A stretch of 64,000 nucleotides of DNA, from assembly GCA_963802215.1 (NCBI GenBank), contig CAWDHQ010000002.1, positions 1,293,623 to 1,357,622 of the forward strand, in the 5' to 3' direction. The first letter of the stretch is position 1. Every line of letters starts with the position of its first letter. Positions 7,333 to 15,729 of this stretch are shown piece after piece. A program made the translations under genes and the position numbers. The notes beneath the pieces are model-generated. The model made no database searches and was not told where the DNA came from. It worked only from the letters and a program-made list of their open reading frames with translations. The stretch is from SHZI01 sp963802215 (GTDB taxonomy: Bacteria; Pseudomonadota; Gammaproteobacteria; Steroidobacterales; GCA-2729495).

Positions 7333-7773
7333 TCACTGGCGCAGGTCCACGTCACCTAGACGCTCGAACATCTGAAGATTCTCTTCACGCCGGTAAGCTC
7401 CAAACGGAGGATAGCGACAAGAATTCACCGTAAGCGACATCGACCGATATTGAGTCTGCGTCGACTGCCGTTCGGAGTCGACGTCATAGAATCGTAGATC
7501 GTCCCCGCAAAGATCCCAAAATTCAAAAGGCAGGAGGGGTATGACAAAGAAGTAGTGCTGCTTCTCGGTAGGCACAAACCTGAACTCGCCATTAGCGCCG
7601 GTGCGGACAGTCGTGCTGGCAATTTCTACCGCAATGTTCTCGATTGGCTGCTTTGTCGTACTGTCAATCACCCGCCCCTCGATATTGGAGTAGTGGTAGG
7701 CCTTGTGGGGATACGGCAGTGCGATACACGCTGCCGTTATGACCGACGAGATCAACACGGCGAGTAGTTTCAC
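7333..7773 (-). CDS. Carboxypeptidase-regulatory-like lipoprotein (cassette gene)
   Basis: 146 aa from a GTG start at 7773, only 7 nt inside the cassette. KLLAVLISSVITAAC is a lipoprotein signal with Cys at about residue 16. It is followed by SNIEGRVIDSTTKQPIENIAVEIASTTVRTGANGEFRFVP, a carboxypeptidase-regulatory-like beta-sandwich (GxVxDxxTxxPIxxxxV ... T..NGxF pattern). The remainder has several Cys and no known motif. It is probably a surface or periplasmic lipoprotein. Composition is AT-richer than the chromosome. Intact, with its stop 5 nt before the attC. Confidence 0.65.
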   Translation of the reverse strand: MKLLAVLISSVITAACIALPYPHKAYHYSNIEGRVIDSTTKQPIENIAVEIASTTVRTGANGEFRFVPTEKQHYFFVIPLLPFEFWDLCGDDLRFYDVDSERQSTQTQYRSMSLTVNSCRYPPFGAYRREENLQMFERLGDVDLRQ

Positions 7774-7779
7774 GAGGCA

Positions 7780-7831
7780 CCCTAACGTTTGAGCCCACGG
7801 CGCGCATGCGACCGGGAGCGCTTGGTTAGTA
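7780..7831 (-). other. Integron attC site (first cassette)
   Basis: 52 bp from CCCTAAC (7780-7786) to GTTAGTA (7825-7831), with GAGCCCACGGCGCG opposed to GCGACCGGGAGCGC. It is the attC nearest to intI and contains the stop codon of the BrnA-like gene. Confidence 0.75.
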
Positions 7832-8043
7832 GTCATGCCGCCCATTCCATCTTGAGCCTCTCTTTCTCCGCTGCGCAGTCTCTAGTAGACGATTGATCAA
7901 GTTCGGATAGGGAATTCCAGTACCGCCCGCAAGGCCCTGAAGTACTGAATGGTTGCCTCGTCAAGACGGATAGTTACCTGACGCTTGGCTTTGCGGATGT
8001 AGGGGTTTGGTTTGGACTTTGAGAAATCGTAGTGCTTCTTCAT
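7826..8043 (-). pseudogene. BrnA-like antitoxin, one frameshift
   Basis: ATG at 8043 opens MKKHYDFSKSKPNPYIRKAKRQVTIRLDEATIQYFRAL, the BrnA/CopG-like antitoxin pattern. A missing G (near 7936) then shifts the frame, so the visible frame stops early at about 53 aa. The other frame restores the expected AGGTGIPYPNLINRLLETAQRRKRG and ends TAA inside the attC core at 7826-7828. It overlaps the preceding BrnT-like gene by 4 nt (ATGA). First cassette of the array. Confidence 0.75.
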
Positions 8044-8326
8044 GGGAGGTACCTTGCGTATTCCTTACGCTCCGTTGGGTCCGCGCGACGTGCGGACGAT
8101 AATCGAGTGGACCTGTTCGGATTCTCGATAGCAGTGGCAAACGACAGGACACGAAGGCCGATGCATTGCTAGCATCGGATCCCGTTCACCGTCTGGCTGT
8201 CCGTATCTGGGATGATCCTGGCGAACTCGTCCAGTCAACACGCTCTTGCTTCATTGAACCCAATGCGGTGCTTCTTCGGTTGGCACGGTCATTTCCGGGG
8301 GTCCAGGCGAACTGCAGGTCTGCCAT
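8040..8326 (-). pseudogene. BrnT-like toxin, several frameshifts
   Basis: ATG at 8326. The gene reads as BrnT only through at least three frame changes: ADLQFAW, then HRIGFNEARA, then LDEFARIIPDTDS, then STRLSSARRADPTERKEYARYLP, with TGA overlapping the ATG of the BrnA-like gene. C-terminal SARRADPTERKEY matches the usual BrnT SARRAxxxERxxY motif. The toxin cannot be made from this sequence. First cassette next to intI, with its own promoter directly upstream. Confidence 0.65.
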
Positions 8327-8332
8327 ACCTAC

Positions 8333-8360
8333 AGTGTAACTACACTTTGCGCGGGGTCAA
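8333..8360 (-). promoter_or_regulatory. Sigma-70-like promoter with palindromic operator, first cassette
   Basis: Leftward -35 TTGACC (8360-8355), 16-bp spacer, -10 TACACT (8338-8333). The -10 is one arm of the perfect palindrome AGTGTAACTACACT (8333-8346), a likely operator. The BrnT ATG at 8326 lies about where transcription should begin, so the mRNA may be leaderless. Confidence 0.6.
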
Positions 8361-8367
8361 CCCTGAC

Positions 8368-8511
8368 TTCTAACTATATGTAGGGGGACGAAGTGGGGGG
8401 ATGAAACTGGTCGAAAGCGTCGGATAGTCTGGTGGTGCTTGGGGCAAGGTCCTGATTCCATTCCCTGGGGGCCACGGCGATGTCGCCTAAGCGGCCGGGG
8501 GGATAGGGCGC
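8368..8511 (-). other. Probable attI region
   Basis: The stretch between the first cassette and the intI start. GTTAGAA on the minus strand (8374-8368) is in the position of the attI crossover core. The rest has no gene. attI sites are not conserved enough to confirm by eye. Confidence 0.45.
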
Positions 8512-9476
8512 ATGGGCGAGGGGCCGGGGCTGCTGCACGTGGCGCGGGAGAAGATGCGCACCCGGCATCTGGCTTACCGCACGGAGCAGGCCTACTTGCA
8601 GTGGATTCGGCGGTACGTGCAGTTCCATGAGCGGCAGCATCCCCGGGACCTGGGTGCGGAGGGCGTGGAGCGATTCTTGACCCATTTGGCGGTCGGCCGC
8701 AAGGTCAGCGCGAGCACCCAGAACCAGGCGCTCCAGGCCCTGCTGTTCCTTTACCGTAATGTGCTGGGGGTCGAGCTGCCCTGGCTGGAGAACGTCACCC
8801 GGGCGAGCCGGCCGCAACGGCTGCCGGTGGTGCTGACCCGGGACGAGGTCCGGTCAGTCCTGGCGGGCCTCCACGGCACGGTACTGCTGGTGGCACAACT
8901 GCTCTACGGCAGCGGGTTGAGGGTGACGGAAGCGCTGCGGCTCCGGGTCAAGGACCTGGCGCTGGAGCGGGGCGAGCTGATCGTCCGGGACGGGAAGGGC
9001 GGGAAGGATCGGGTGACGGTCCTGCCGGCGGCGGTCGCGCTGCCGCTGCGGGCGCACCTCGCGCTCCTGCGGGGCTGGTTCGAGGAGCAGCGGCGCCGGG
9101 GCGAGCCCGGCGTGTCGGTGCCCATGGCGCTCGCGGCGAAGTACCCGGGCGTCGGCACCCAGTGGGGCTGGCAATACGTCTTCCCGTCGACCTCCCTGTG
9201 CCGGGATCCCTACTCGGGGCGCCCGATCCGTCATCACCTGCACGAGAAGACCATCCAGCGCTCCATGCGGACTGCGATCCGCGCCGCGCGCATCACGCAG
9301 CCCGCCAGCCCGCACACCCTGCGCCACTGCTTCGCCACCCACCTGCTCGAGGACGGCTACGACATCCGCACGGTGCAGGAGCTGCTCGGCCCAGCGACGT
9401 GAAGACCACGATGATCTACACCCACGTGATGGGGAAGGGGGCGAAGGGGGTGAAGAGTCCGCTGGACCGGGGTTAG
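8512..9476 (+). pseudogene. intI: Integron integrase IntI, frameshifted before catalytic Tyr
   Basis: Tyrosine recombinase of the integron class, starting ATG 8512: SAM-like N-domain (REKMRTRHLAYRTEQAYLQWIRRYVQFH), core Arg in LLYGSGLRVTEALRLRVKD, the IntI-specific insert MALAAKYPGVGTQWGWQYVFP that separates integron integrases from XerC/D, and HTLRHCFATHLLEDGYDIRTVQELLG. Immediately after ELLG one base is missing (about 9388-9392). The frame then stops at 9400-9402, while the neighbouring frame continues SDVKTTMIYTHV with the catalytic Tyr and ends at 9476. Transcription diverges from the leftward cassettes, as in classical integrons. Inactive if the deletion is real. Confidence 0.85.
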
Positions 9477-9823
9477 GCCGGGCGATGCATCCCCATGGCC
9501 GTCAGCAGGCCCAGCTCCACGGCCGACAGTTCGCCAGGCAGCAGGCGCGTCAGCGGGCCCTGCAGAAGGCGTTGGCGGTCGATGGCCCGTGGCTCTGCTG
9601 TGATGACCTGGGACAGCTCCTTCAGGTTCCCGCGGGGCGGGATGGTCACCCGGACCGGTCCGGGATTCTGCCGAAGCCTCGTGGTGAGCGGCAGGATGAC
9701 CACGGTGGGATAGCCCGCCGTGGTGAGGGCATCGTCCTGCACGATCACCACCGGTCGGGTCTTGCCAATTTCCGCTCCGCGCGCGGGGCCGAGCCGCGCC
9801 AGCCACACTTCGCCCCGCTTCAT
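9473..9823 (-). CDS. MazF/PemK-family endoribonuclease toxin
   Basis: 116-aa MazF fold: MKRGEVWLARLGPARGAEIGKTRPVVIVQ (N-terminal strands and the conserved G.E.GKTRPVVIVQ), VVILPLTTRL, then the LSQVITAEPRAIDRQRL region. It would cleave mRNA when not bound by its antitoxin. It overlaps the antitoxin by 4 nt and is convergent with intI, overlapping its last bases. It lies on the non-cassette side of intI, so it is a chromosomal module rather than a cassette. Confidence 0.88.
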   Translation of the reverse strand: MKRGEVWLARLGPARGAEIGKTRPVVIVQDDALTTAGYPTVVILPLTTRLRQNPGPVRVTIPPRGNLKELSQVITAEPRAIDRQRLLQGPLTRLLPGELSAVELGLLTAMGMHRPA

Positions 9824-10161
9824 CCCGGCCGTCGCCTGGGCCTGGACTTGGCTTTCCTGCGCCCATAGGCCGGGCGCTTTTCACGGGCCGCCAGCACCCG
9901 GGACTTGCCTCCCGACTCGGCCAGCGCCAGGGCTTCATTCTCCAGCGGGAGGAACTCCTCGGCGCGGGCCAGGACCTCTGCCCGGTCCTCGCCCATCGCG
10001 CTCCGGACGTACTCCGCAATGAACTGCTCCCGTTCCTGCCGCGCCAGGTACTCGACGATGGCAGTTCGGGCGATTTCCGATCGACCCCGGCCGGTCCGGG
10101 CTACTTCCCGGTCGAGACGGGCCTCGAGGTCTTCCGGCAGACGCAGGCTCATTAGCGACAT
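9820..10161 (-). CDS. Ribbon-helix-helix antitoxin for MazF-like toxin
   Basis: 113 aa. The N-terminal MSLRLPEDLEARLDREVARTGRGRSEIARTAIVEYL is a CopG/Arc-type ribbon-helix-helix DNA-binding domain; the middle is acidic and the C-terminus very basic (KRPAYGRRKAKSRPRRRPG). It should bind the palindrome directly upstream (10169-10198) and repress the pair. Start ATG at 10161, with a second in-frame ATG three codons later that could also serve. Confidence 0.82.
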   Translation of the reverse strand: MSLMSLRLPEDLEARLDREVARTGRGRSEIARTAIVEYLARQEREQFIAEYVRSAMGEDRAEVLARAEEFLPLENEALALAESGGKSRVLAAREKRPAYGRRKAKSRPRRRPG

Positions 10162-10168
10162 GGATACA

Positions 10169-10198
10169 CCCGCTGTATTACGTTCTGTAATACGCGGG
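10169..10198. promoter_or_regulatory. Palindromic operator of the MazF/RHH module
   Basis: CCCGC-T-GTATTAC-GTTCT-GTAATAC-GCGGG: nested inverted repeats just upstream of the antitoxin start (10161), the expected place for autorepression by the RHH antitoxin. Confidence 0.65.
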
Positions 10199-10253
10199 AT
10201 GTTAGCACCGGTGGCCAGTTCCTGGCGCGAAGCTGGTCGCAGTCAGGGCGTCG

Positions 10254-10787
10254 TCAGCGGTCATGCAGGTCCGCCGTAAAGCCGATGGGCCGGCTGGCGG
10301 TGTCAGGCAGGGCCATCAGCTGCCGGATGGCGTCGAACAGGGTGGTGATCGATGCGTCATTGGAGGCGACCCGCCGTTCAAGTTCCAGGAGCCTCTCCGA
10401 AAGCTCCTGGTTGGTCGCCAGCATCGATCGAACCTGCACGAAGGCCCGCATGATCGCGATGTTCACTGCCACGGCCCGTTCGCTGGACAGCACGCTGGAG
10501 AGCATGGCCACGCCTTGCTCGGTGAATACGTAAGGCAATGATCCACCGAGATATTTTCGGGATGGTGTCACAGATTGTGACACCATCTGCCCGACTTCCT
10601 CGTCGGTGAGCTGGAACATGAAGTCGTCGGGAAAGCGGCTTCTATTCCTCTTCACCTGCTGGCGGAGCGCTCGCGCCGGAACGCGATAGAGATCAGCCAG
10701 GTCCCGGTCGAGCAGCACTCTGGCACCGCGTACGACGATGATGCAGCTTGCGATGGGAGCGGTGGAAATGTGCGGTCGCTCGGACAT
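10254..10787 (-). CDS. ORF6N-domain protein
   Basis: 177 aa. The N-terminal ~90 residues are an ORF6N domain: IIVVRGARVLLDRDLADLYRVPARALRQQVKRNRSRFPDDFMFQLT, then GGSLPYVFTEQGVAMLSSVLSSERAVAVNIAIMRAFVQVR. This domain is common in phage antirepressors and in stand-alone chromosomal genes of mobile regions, and is thought to bind DNA. The C-terminal part (ELSERLLELERRVASNDASITTLFDAI) is a coiled coil. Its function here is unknown. It sits between the MazF module and an orphan antitoxin-like gene on the same strand. Confidence 0.85.
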   Translation of the reverse strand: MSERPHISTAPIASCIIVVRGARVLLDRDLADLYRVPARALRQQVKRNRSRFPDDFMFQLTDEEVGQMVSQSVTPSRKYLGGSLPYVFTEQGVAMLSSVLSSERAVAVNIAIMRAFVQVRSMLATNQELSERLLELERRVASNDASITTLFDAIRQLMALPDTASRPIGFTADLHDR

Positions 10788-10835
10788 CGCCTCAGCTTAC
10801 GGGCGGCGGCGACCCGGGCAACCCGAGAATCCCGG

Positions 10836-11057
10836 CTAATCCGGGAGATTCTTGTCGGGGATGATGGTGAACTTGCCCGCCGCAAGCTCGGCCTCCGCTG
10901 CGTCAGCCAGCGCATCCAGCCGACCACTGCGGGAATCCGCGTCGATCTGCTCGTCCCAGATCCTGTTGTCGATCTCGAACAGCCAGTCGCGGAGCTCGGC
11001 GAACTCTTCCGGTGCGAGTTCCAGGATCTGTTTGCGGAGTTCGTCGAGCCTGGGCAT
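10836..11057 (-). CDS. Small acidic orphan antitoxin-like protein
   Basis: 73 aa from ATG at 11057: MPRLDELRKQILELAPEEFAELRDWLFEID, then DALADAAEAELAAGKFTIIPD. The helical ELAPEEFAELRDWL motif followed by a short acidic tail resembles solitary antitoxins of the RelE/ParE type. No toxin frame lies next to it, since the next gene on either side is ORF6N or icd. An ATG 33 codons upstream would extend it, but that segment looks non-coding. Confidence 0.55.
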   Translation of the reverse strand: MPRLDELRKQILELAPEEFAELRDWLFEIDNRIWDEQIDADSRSGRLDALADAAEAELAAGKFTIIPDKNLPD

Positions 11058-11144
11058 CGCTGTTTGCTTGCCGGACTTCAGGTCACGAAGTCTAGCCCCA
11101 CGCATACGTCGCTTGTCCACCTTGGGCGCCGCAGCACCAAAGCA

Positions 11145-11174
11145 AAGGGCCGGCACCTTGCGGGGCCGGCCCTT
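11145..11174 (-). terminator. Intrinsic terminator of icd
   Basis: Perfect 10-bp stem AAGGGCCGGC/GCCGGCCCTT with a 10-nt loop, followed on the minus strand by TGCTTTGG. It lies 25 nt after the icd stop codon. Confidence 0.75.
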
Positions 11175-11198
11175 CGTGTCGTGGCTGTGGGAGCGCTC

Positions 11199-12497
<1,299 letters not shown>

Positions 12498-12546
12498 ATG
12501 TGCTTCCTGGGGGACGGCCTGCGGGATTGCAGCGTCAAGCCGCGCA

Positions 12547-13731
12547 TTATCGCAGCCTCGCGTCCCGGCCGTAAACGTCGGGGCGGAAGTGGACCACCCC
12601 CTCGGGCGTGACCCAGGAGGTCAGGTAAACCACGTATAGCGGGATCGGCTGGGGAATGGTGAGGGTCCGTGTCGTGGGAGCGGCCGTAGGAGCGGCTTCA
12701 GCCGCGACCAGGTCCAGGGTCGCGGCTGAAGCCGCTCCTACCAGGCGCTCGGCGAGCTGCTCCGGCTGTTCCAGCCGGATGCAGCCGGAGCTCAGCGTGC
12801 GGCTGTTCAGGTCGAAGAGTCGCCGCGACGGGGTGTCGTGCAGGAAGATGTCCCAGGGGTTCGCGAGCACGAATTTCAGCCGGCCGAGGCTGTTCAGCGG
12901 CCCCGGGTCCTGGCGCAGGCGGTAGGGGAACCGGTCCGGGCTGACGGCCTGCCAGTCGATCCGGGCCGGGTCCAGTTCCCGGCCGTTGCGATCGAGCACG
13001 CGGATGCCGAGGCGCGCAAGGAAGGTCGGGTCCTCCTGCTGGGTCGGCAGCAGGTCTTCGACGGCGATCGTGCGGGGCACGGACCAGGGCGGGTTCACCA
13101 CGATCGCGCTGACCGTGTCCTGGAAGCTGGGCGTGGGCCGGTCCGGGTGGCCGGCGATCACCCGCATCGCGAGCGTGGTGACGCCATCCTCGACCAGTTC
13201 CAGCGAGCCGCCCGGCACGTTCACCCACAGGTAGCGCGGGCCGAAGTCCCGCGGCAGCCAGCCCCAGCGGGTGAGCGTGGCCTGCAGCTGCTGCACCCGG
13301 TCGGCGGCGGGCACGTTCAGCGCGTCGAGCGTACGCTCGTCCGGCACGCCGGTGGCAGGCAGTCCGTGGCGCGCCTGGAAATCCCGGAGCGCGCGCTGCA
13401 GGCCGCCATCGAAGAACCAGGCGTCGGCGGTGCCGGGTGTGCCACTGAAGTCACCCGTGATCCGCAGCCGGTCCCGGAGCGCCACGACACGCGCGTCGCG
13501 CTGCCCGGGCTGCAGCGTGATGCCGGCGGGCAAAGCGGGCCAGCCGCCGGTGGCGGCGAGCTGCTGGTAGCGGGAGAGGGCGTCGCGCAGGCGGAGGACG
13601 TCGGCCGGCGGCGGCTCGCCGGCGGCATGCACGGCGAGGGGAATGTGCCAGTCGGGATCCTGCGCCGGGGTGCCGGAGGCGGTGACGCCGGCGAGGAGCA
13701 GGGCCAGCGCGGCGCCAGCCCGCAACGTCAC
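12547..13731 (-). CDS. YcbB/LdtD-type L,D-transpeptidase
   Basis: 394 aa, exported (signal MTLRAGAALALLLAGVTASGTPAQ). A peptidoglycan-binding-like segment (FDGGLQRALRDFQARHGLPATGVPDERTLDALN) precedes the YkuD catalytic domain: NVPGGSLELVEDGV, VNPPWSVPRTI, LHDTPSRRLFDLNSRTLSSGCIRLE, with catalytic Cys in SSGCIRL. The enzyme makes 3-3 cross-links or attaches proteins to peptidoglycan in the periplasm. Shortly after the catalytic motif (12686-12741) a complete REP palindrome pair is embedded in frame, encoding VGAASAAT...AAEAAPT. The C-terminal YLTSWVTPEGVVHFRPDVYG is the usual family ending. Confidence 0.9.
   Translation of the reverse strand: MTLRAGAALALLLAGVTASGTPAQDPDWHIPLAVHAAGEPPPADVLRLRDALSRYQQLAATGGWPALPAGITLQPGQRDARVVALRDRLRITGDFSGTPGTADAWFFDGGLQRALRDFQARHGLPATGVPDERTLDALNVPAADRVQQLQATLTRWGWLPRDFGPRYLWVNVPGGSLELVEDGVTTLAMRVIAGHPDRPTPSFQDTVSAIVVNPPWSVPRTIAVEDLLPTQQEDPTFLARLGIRVLDRNGRELDPARIDWQAVSPDRFPYRLRQDPGPLNSLGRLKFVLANPWDIFLHDTPSRRLFDLNSRTLSSGCIRLEQPEQLAERLVGAASAATLDLVAAEAAPTAAPTTRTLTIPQPIPLYVVYLTSWVTPEGVVHFRPDVYGRDARLR
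12686..12741. repeat. REP inverted pair inside the L,D-transpeptidase gene
   Basis: GTAGGAGCGGCTTCAGCCGC... and its inverse ...GCGGCTGAAGCCGCTCCTAC, 56 bp, in frame within the coding sequence at 12547-13731. Confidence 0.9.
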
Positions 13732-13749
13732 TGCCCCATCACCGTGGTT

Positions 13750-14328
13750 TCAGGCAGCGGCGTGCCGGAACCGGCGGCGCGCCGCGAGGGCGCCGACCGC
13801 GGTGCCGAGCAGCCAGATGCCGGCCGGCAGCGGCACGGCGGAGATGCTCACCTGGGTGCCGACAAAGGCAGGGGTGTAGGGCGTATCGCTGACGGCCTTG
13901 TTCACGAAGCTGCCGAACAGGTCGTCGCCGTCGACGAGGCCGAGCGTCGCGAGGCTGCCGACCGGGCCGATCGCGTTGAAGGAGAAGGTGCCGACCGTGC
14001 CCGTGTCCGGGGCGTTCTGGAAGCCGAGCGTGATGGTCTGGGTGTTGCCGCTGCTGGTCACTGCCAGGGGCGAAAAGTAGATCAGGCCGCTCGCCAGGGT
14101 GAAGCCGTTGTAGGCGAGAAGTGTGCTGTCGAAGTCCACGGCGATGGCGCCGCTGTGGAGGCCCGGGTGCCAGCCCGGCGCGTCGGCGGCGTTCAGCACC
14201 AGGTTCACCGTGAAGGCGCCGGTCTGCACCACCGGGTTGGCGGAGGGCACCAGGGTGAGGCTGGCCGCCTGGGCGGAGCTGCCCGCGGCGATCAGCAGGA
14301 GGGTGGCGACGGCATTACGCAGTTTCAT
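13750..14328 (-). CDS. VPLPA-CTERM exported protein
   Basis: 192 aa from ATG at 14328 (a GTG four codons earlier is possible). Signal peptide KLRNAVATLLLIAAGSSAQA, then a beta-rich middle resembling cohesin-like surface domains (NLVLNAADAPGWHPGLHSGAIAVDFDSTLLAYNGF). The end is VPLPAGIWLLGTAVGALAARRR, a PEP-CTERM-variant sorting tail: motif, hydrophobic span, basic cluster. Such tails are processed by an exosortase, and none is in this window. It lies between the L,D-transpeptidase and the Slam-cargo gene on the same strand. Confidence 0.8.
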   Translation of the reverse strand: MKLRNAVATLLLIAAGSSAQAASLTLVPSANPVVQTGAFTVNLVLNAADAPGWHPGLHSGAIAVDFDSTLLAYNGFTLASGLIYFSPLAVTSSGNTQTITLGFQNAPDTGTVGTFSFNAIGPVGSLATLGLVDGDDLFGSFVNKAVSDTPYTPAFVGTQVSISAVPLPAGIWLLGTAVGALAARRRFRHAAA

Positions 14329-14359
14329 GGCAGTTCTCACGGAAAAATTTTGCGGGTTG

Positions 14360-15514
14360 TTACGGCCCGATGGCCGGGCCTGTGGCCAGGTCGCGGAGCA
14401 GGCCCACGTCCTTGATGCGGCCCTGGCCTTCCAGCTGGACGTCGATGATGTGGGTGATGCCGCGGGGGCCGCCCTGTTCGCCGACGACCGCGCCCTGGAC
14501 GAAGTTGCCCGAGCCCGTGACGTTGCCGGTGAACTCGTCGGCCCGGGAGATCAGGTTGGCGCCGCTCACCGAGCCGCCCGCGCCAAAGCTCCAGGCCGGG
14601 TTGTTCCAGGTGCCGGTCCAGTTCGGGTTGCCGCCGAAGTTCACGGTAATGTTGCCGGTGGTGGCGTTGTTCACCGACATGGGTCCGGTGAAATTCAGGC
14701 TGACGTTGCCGGCCCTGAGGGCGTCGAGGCCGGCCTGGCTCGTGGCCGTGCCCCAGGCGAAGTAGCCCGACCGGGCGTCCTCCCGCGTGCCGTGGGTCCA
14801 GATGTCGGCGGCCAGCTGGATCTCGCCGTCCTCGTCCTGCTCGACGCGGGCGATCAGCCGGGAACCCACATCACCCTGGCGGCCGTTGGCGCGCAGGTTG
14901 CCGTAGCCGTCGTCGGGCCGGGGCGTGACCACGGTGGTCATCGGCACGGAGTCGATCGGTTCGCCGGTCGCGGGATCGATCGAGAAGCGGGTGCCGTCGG
15001 GCGCCAGGTCGATGCGGCCGAACGCGGTGTCGTCCGCGTCGCCGGAGCTCGTGCTGCCGCTGACGATGGTGGCGAAGCCGCAGGGCGTGCCCGGTTCGCA
15101 GCCGGCCACGGGGAGCGTGGGCTCGAGCTGGGGTACGCACTGCTCGGCAAGGAGGGCCGAGCCGGCGGCACAGGCGAGGGAGGGGTTGGGGAAATCGAGG
15201 GTCGTCACGCGTGAGTCCGCGGCGGGGGCCAGCGCCGTCCAGGGTCCCCAGCAGAGCACGGAACTGGCGGCGCCGGGGCCGGAGCAGGGGTCCACCAGGG
15301 CGGCGACGGGTTCGGGCGCCGGGCCTGCCGCCGGCGCGATGGCGGCGAGCTGGTCCTTGCACGCGTTGACCTCGCTCTTCGGCGCGGCCTTGGGATCGGT
15401 GGACCAGCGCTCGAGCAGCGCGGCGCAGTCGGCGTCCGAGCGCCCGGTCGCGGCCTCGACCTGGAACGGCAGCGCCAGCAACGCAACGGCGGCGATGGCC
15501 AGAAACTTCTGCAT
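14360..15514 (-). CDS. Exported protein, probable Slam-dependent cargo
   Basis: 384 aa with signal peptide MQKFLAIAAVALLALPFQVEA and no lipobox, so not a lipoprotein. The middle is Cys-rich with low similarity to anything I know. The C-terminal ~150 residues are beta-strand and glycine-rich: WTHGTREDARSGYFAWGTATSQ, then SLNFTGPMSVNNATTGNITVNFGG, NWTGTWN, GSGNFVQGAVVGEQGG. This fits an eight-stranded TbpB-like barrel, the handle recognised by Slam translocons. The next gene upstream is a Slam-like protein on the same strand, which supports the assignment. Ligand unknown. Confidence 0.55.
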   Translation of the reverse strand: MQKFLAIAAVALLALPFQVEAATGRSDADCAALLERWSTDPKAAPKSEVNACKDQLAAIAPAAGPAPEPVAALVDPCSGPGAASSVLCWGPWTALAPAADSRVTTLDFPNPSLACAAGSALLAEQCVPQLEPTLPVAGCEPGTPCGFATIVSGSTSSGDADDTAFGRIDLAPDGTRFSIDPATGEPIDSVPMTTVVTPRPDDGYGNLRANGRQGDVGSRLIARVEQDEDGEIQLAADIWTHGTREDARSGYFAWGTATSQAGLDALRAGNVSLNFTGPMSVNNATTGNITVNFGGNPNWTGTWNNPAWSFGAGGSVSGANLISRADEFTGNVTGSGNFVQGAVVGEQGGPRGITHIIDVQLEGQGRIKDVGLLRDLATGPAIGP

Positions 15515-15629
15515 GGAGTCTTCCCCGTCTCTTCGCTTGTTCTATTCGCGCTTGTTGTCTCCGGTACCGCGTCTCTCGGGTTGCCGGCTCCCTGCAGTGG
15601 AGCCCGTCCCTGGCGCGATTCGCCGGTAT

Positions 15630-15650
15630 TTGTAGTGTCTCTTCTACACC
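15630..15650. promoter_or_regulatory. TTGTAG...CTACACC inverted motif upstream of cargo gene
   Basis: TTGTAG (15630-15635), 8 nt, CTACACC (15644-15650). The same two half-sites occur between the Slam-like and LapG-like genes (17058-17063 and 17087-17093). Possible shared operator; weak. Confidence 0.3.
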
Positions 15651-15729
15651 ATGTGCCGGCACACTTCACGACGCGCCGCGGGAAACTGGAACGCAGTTCT
15701 CATTCAACCTAATCCATACGCCCGGCCAG

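Noticed and set aside
9473..10161. MazF/RHH pair as an integron cassette
   Set aside because: Lies on the 3' side of intI with no attC; stable chromosomal neighbour instead.
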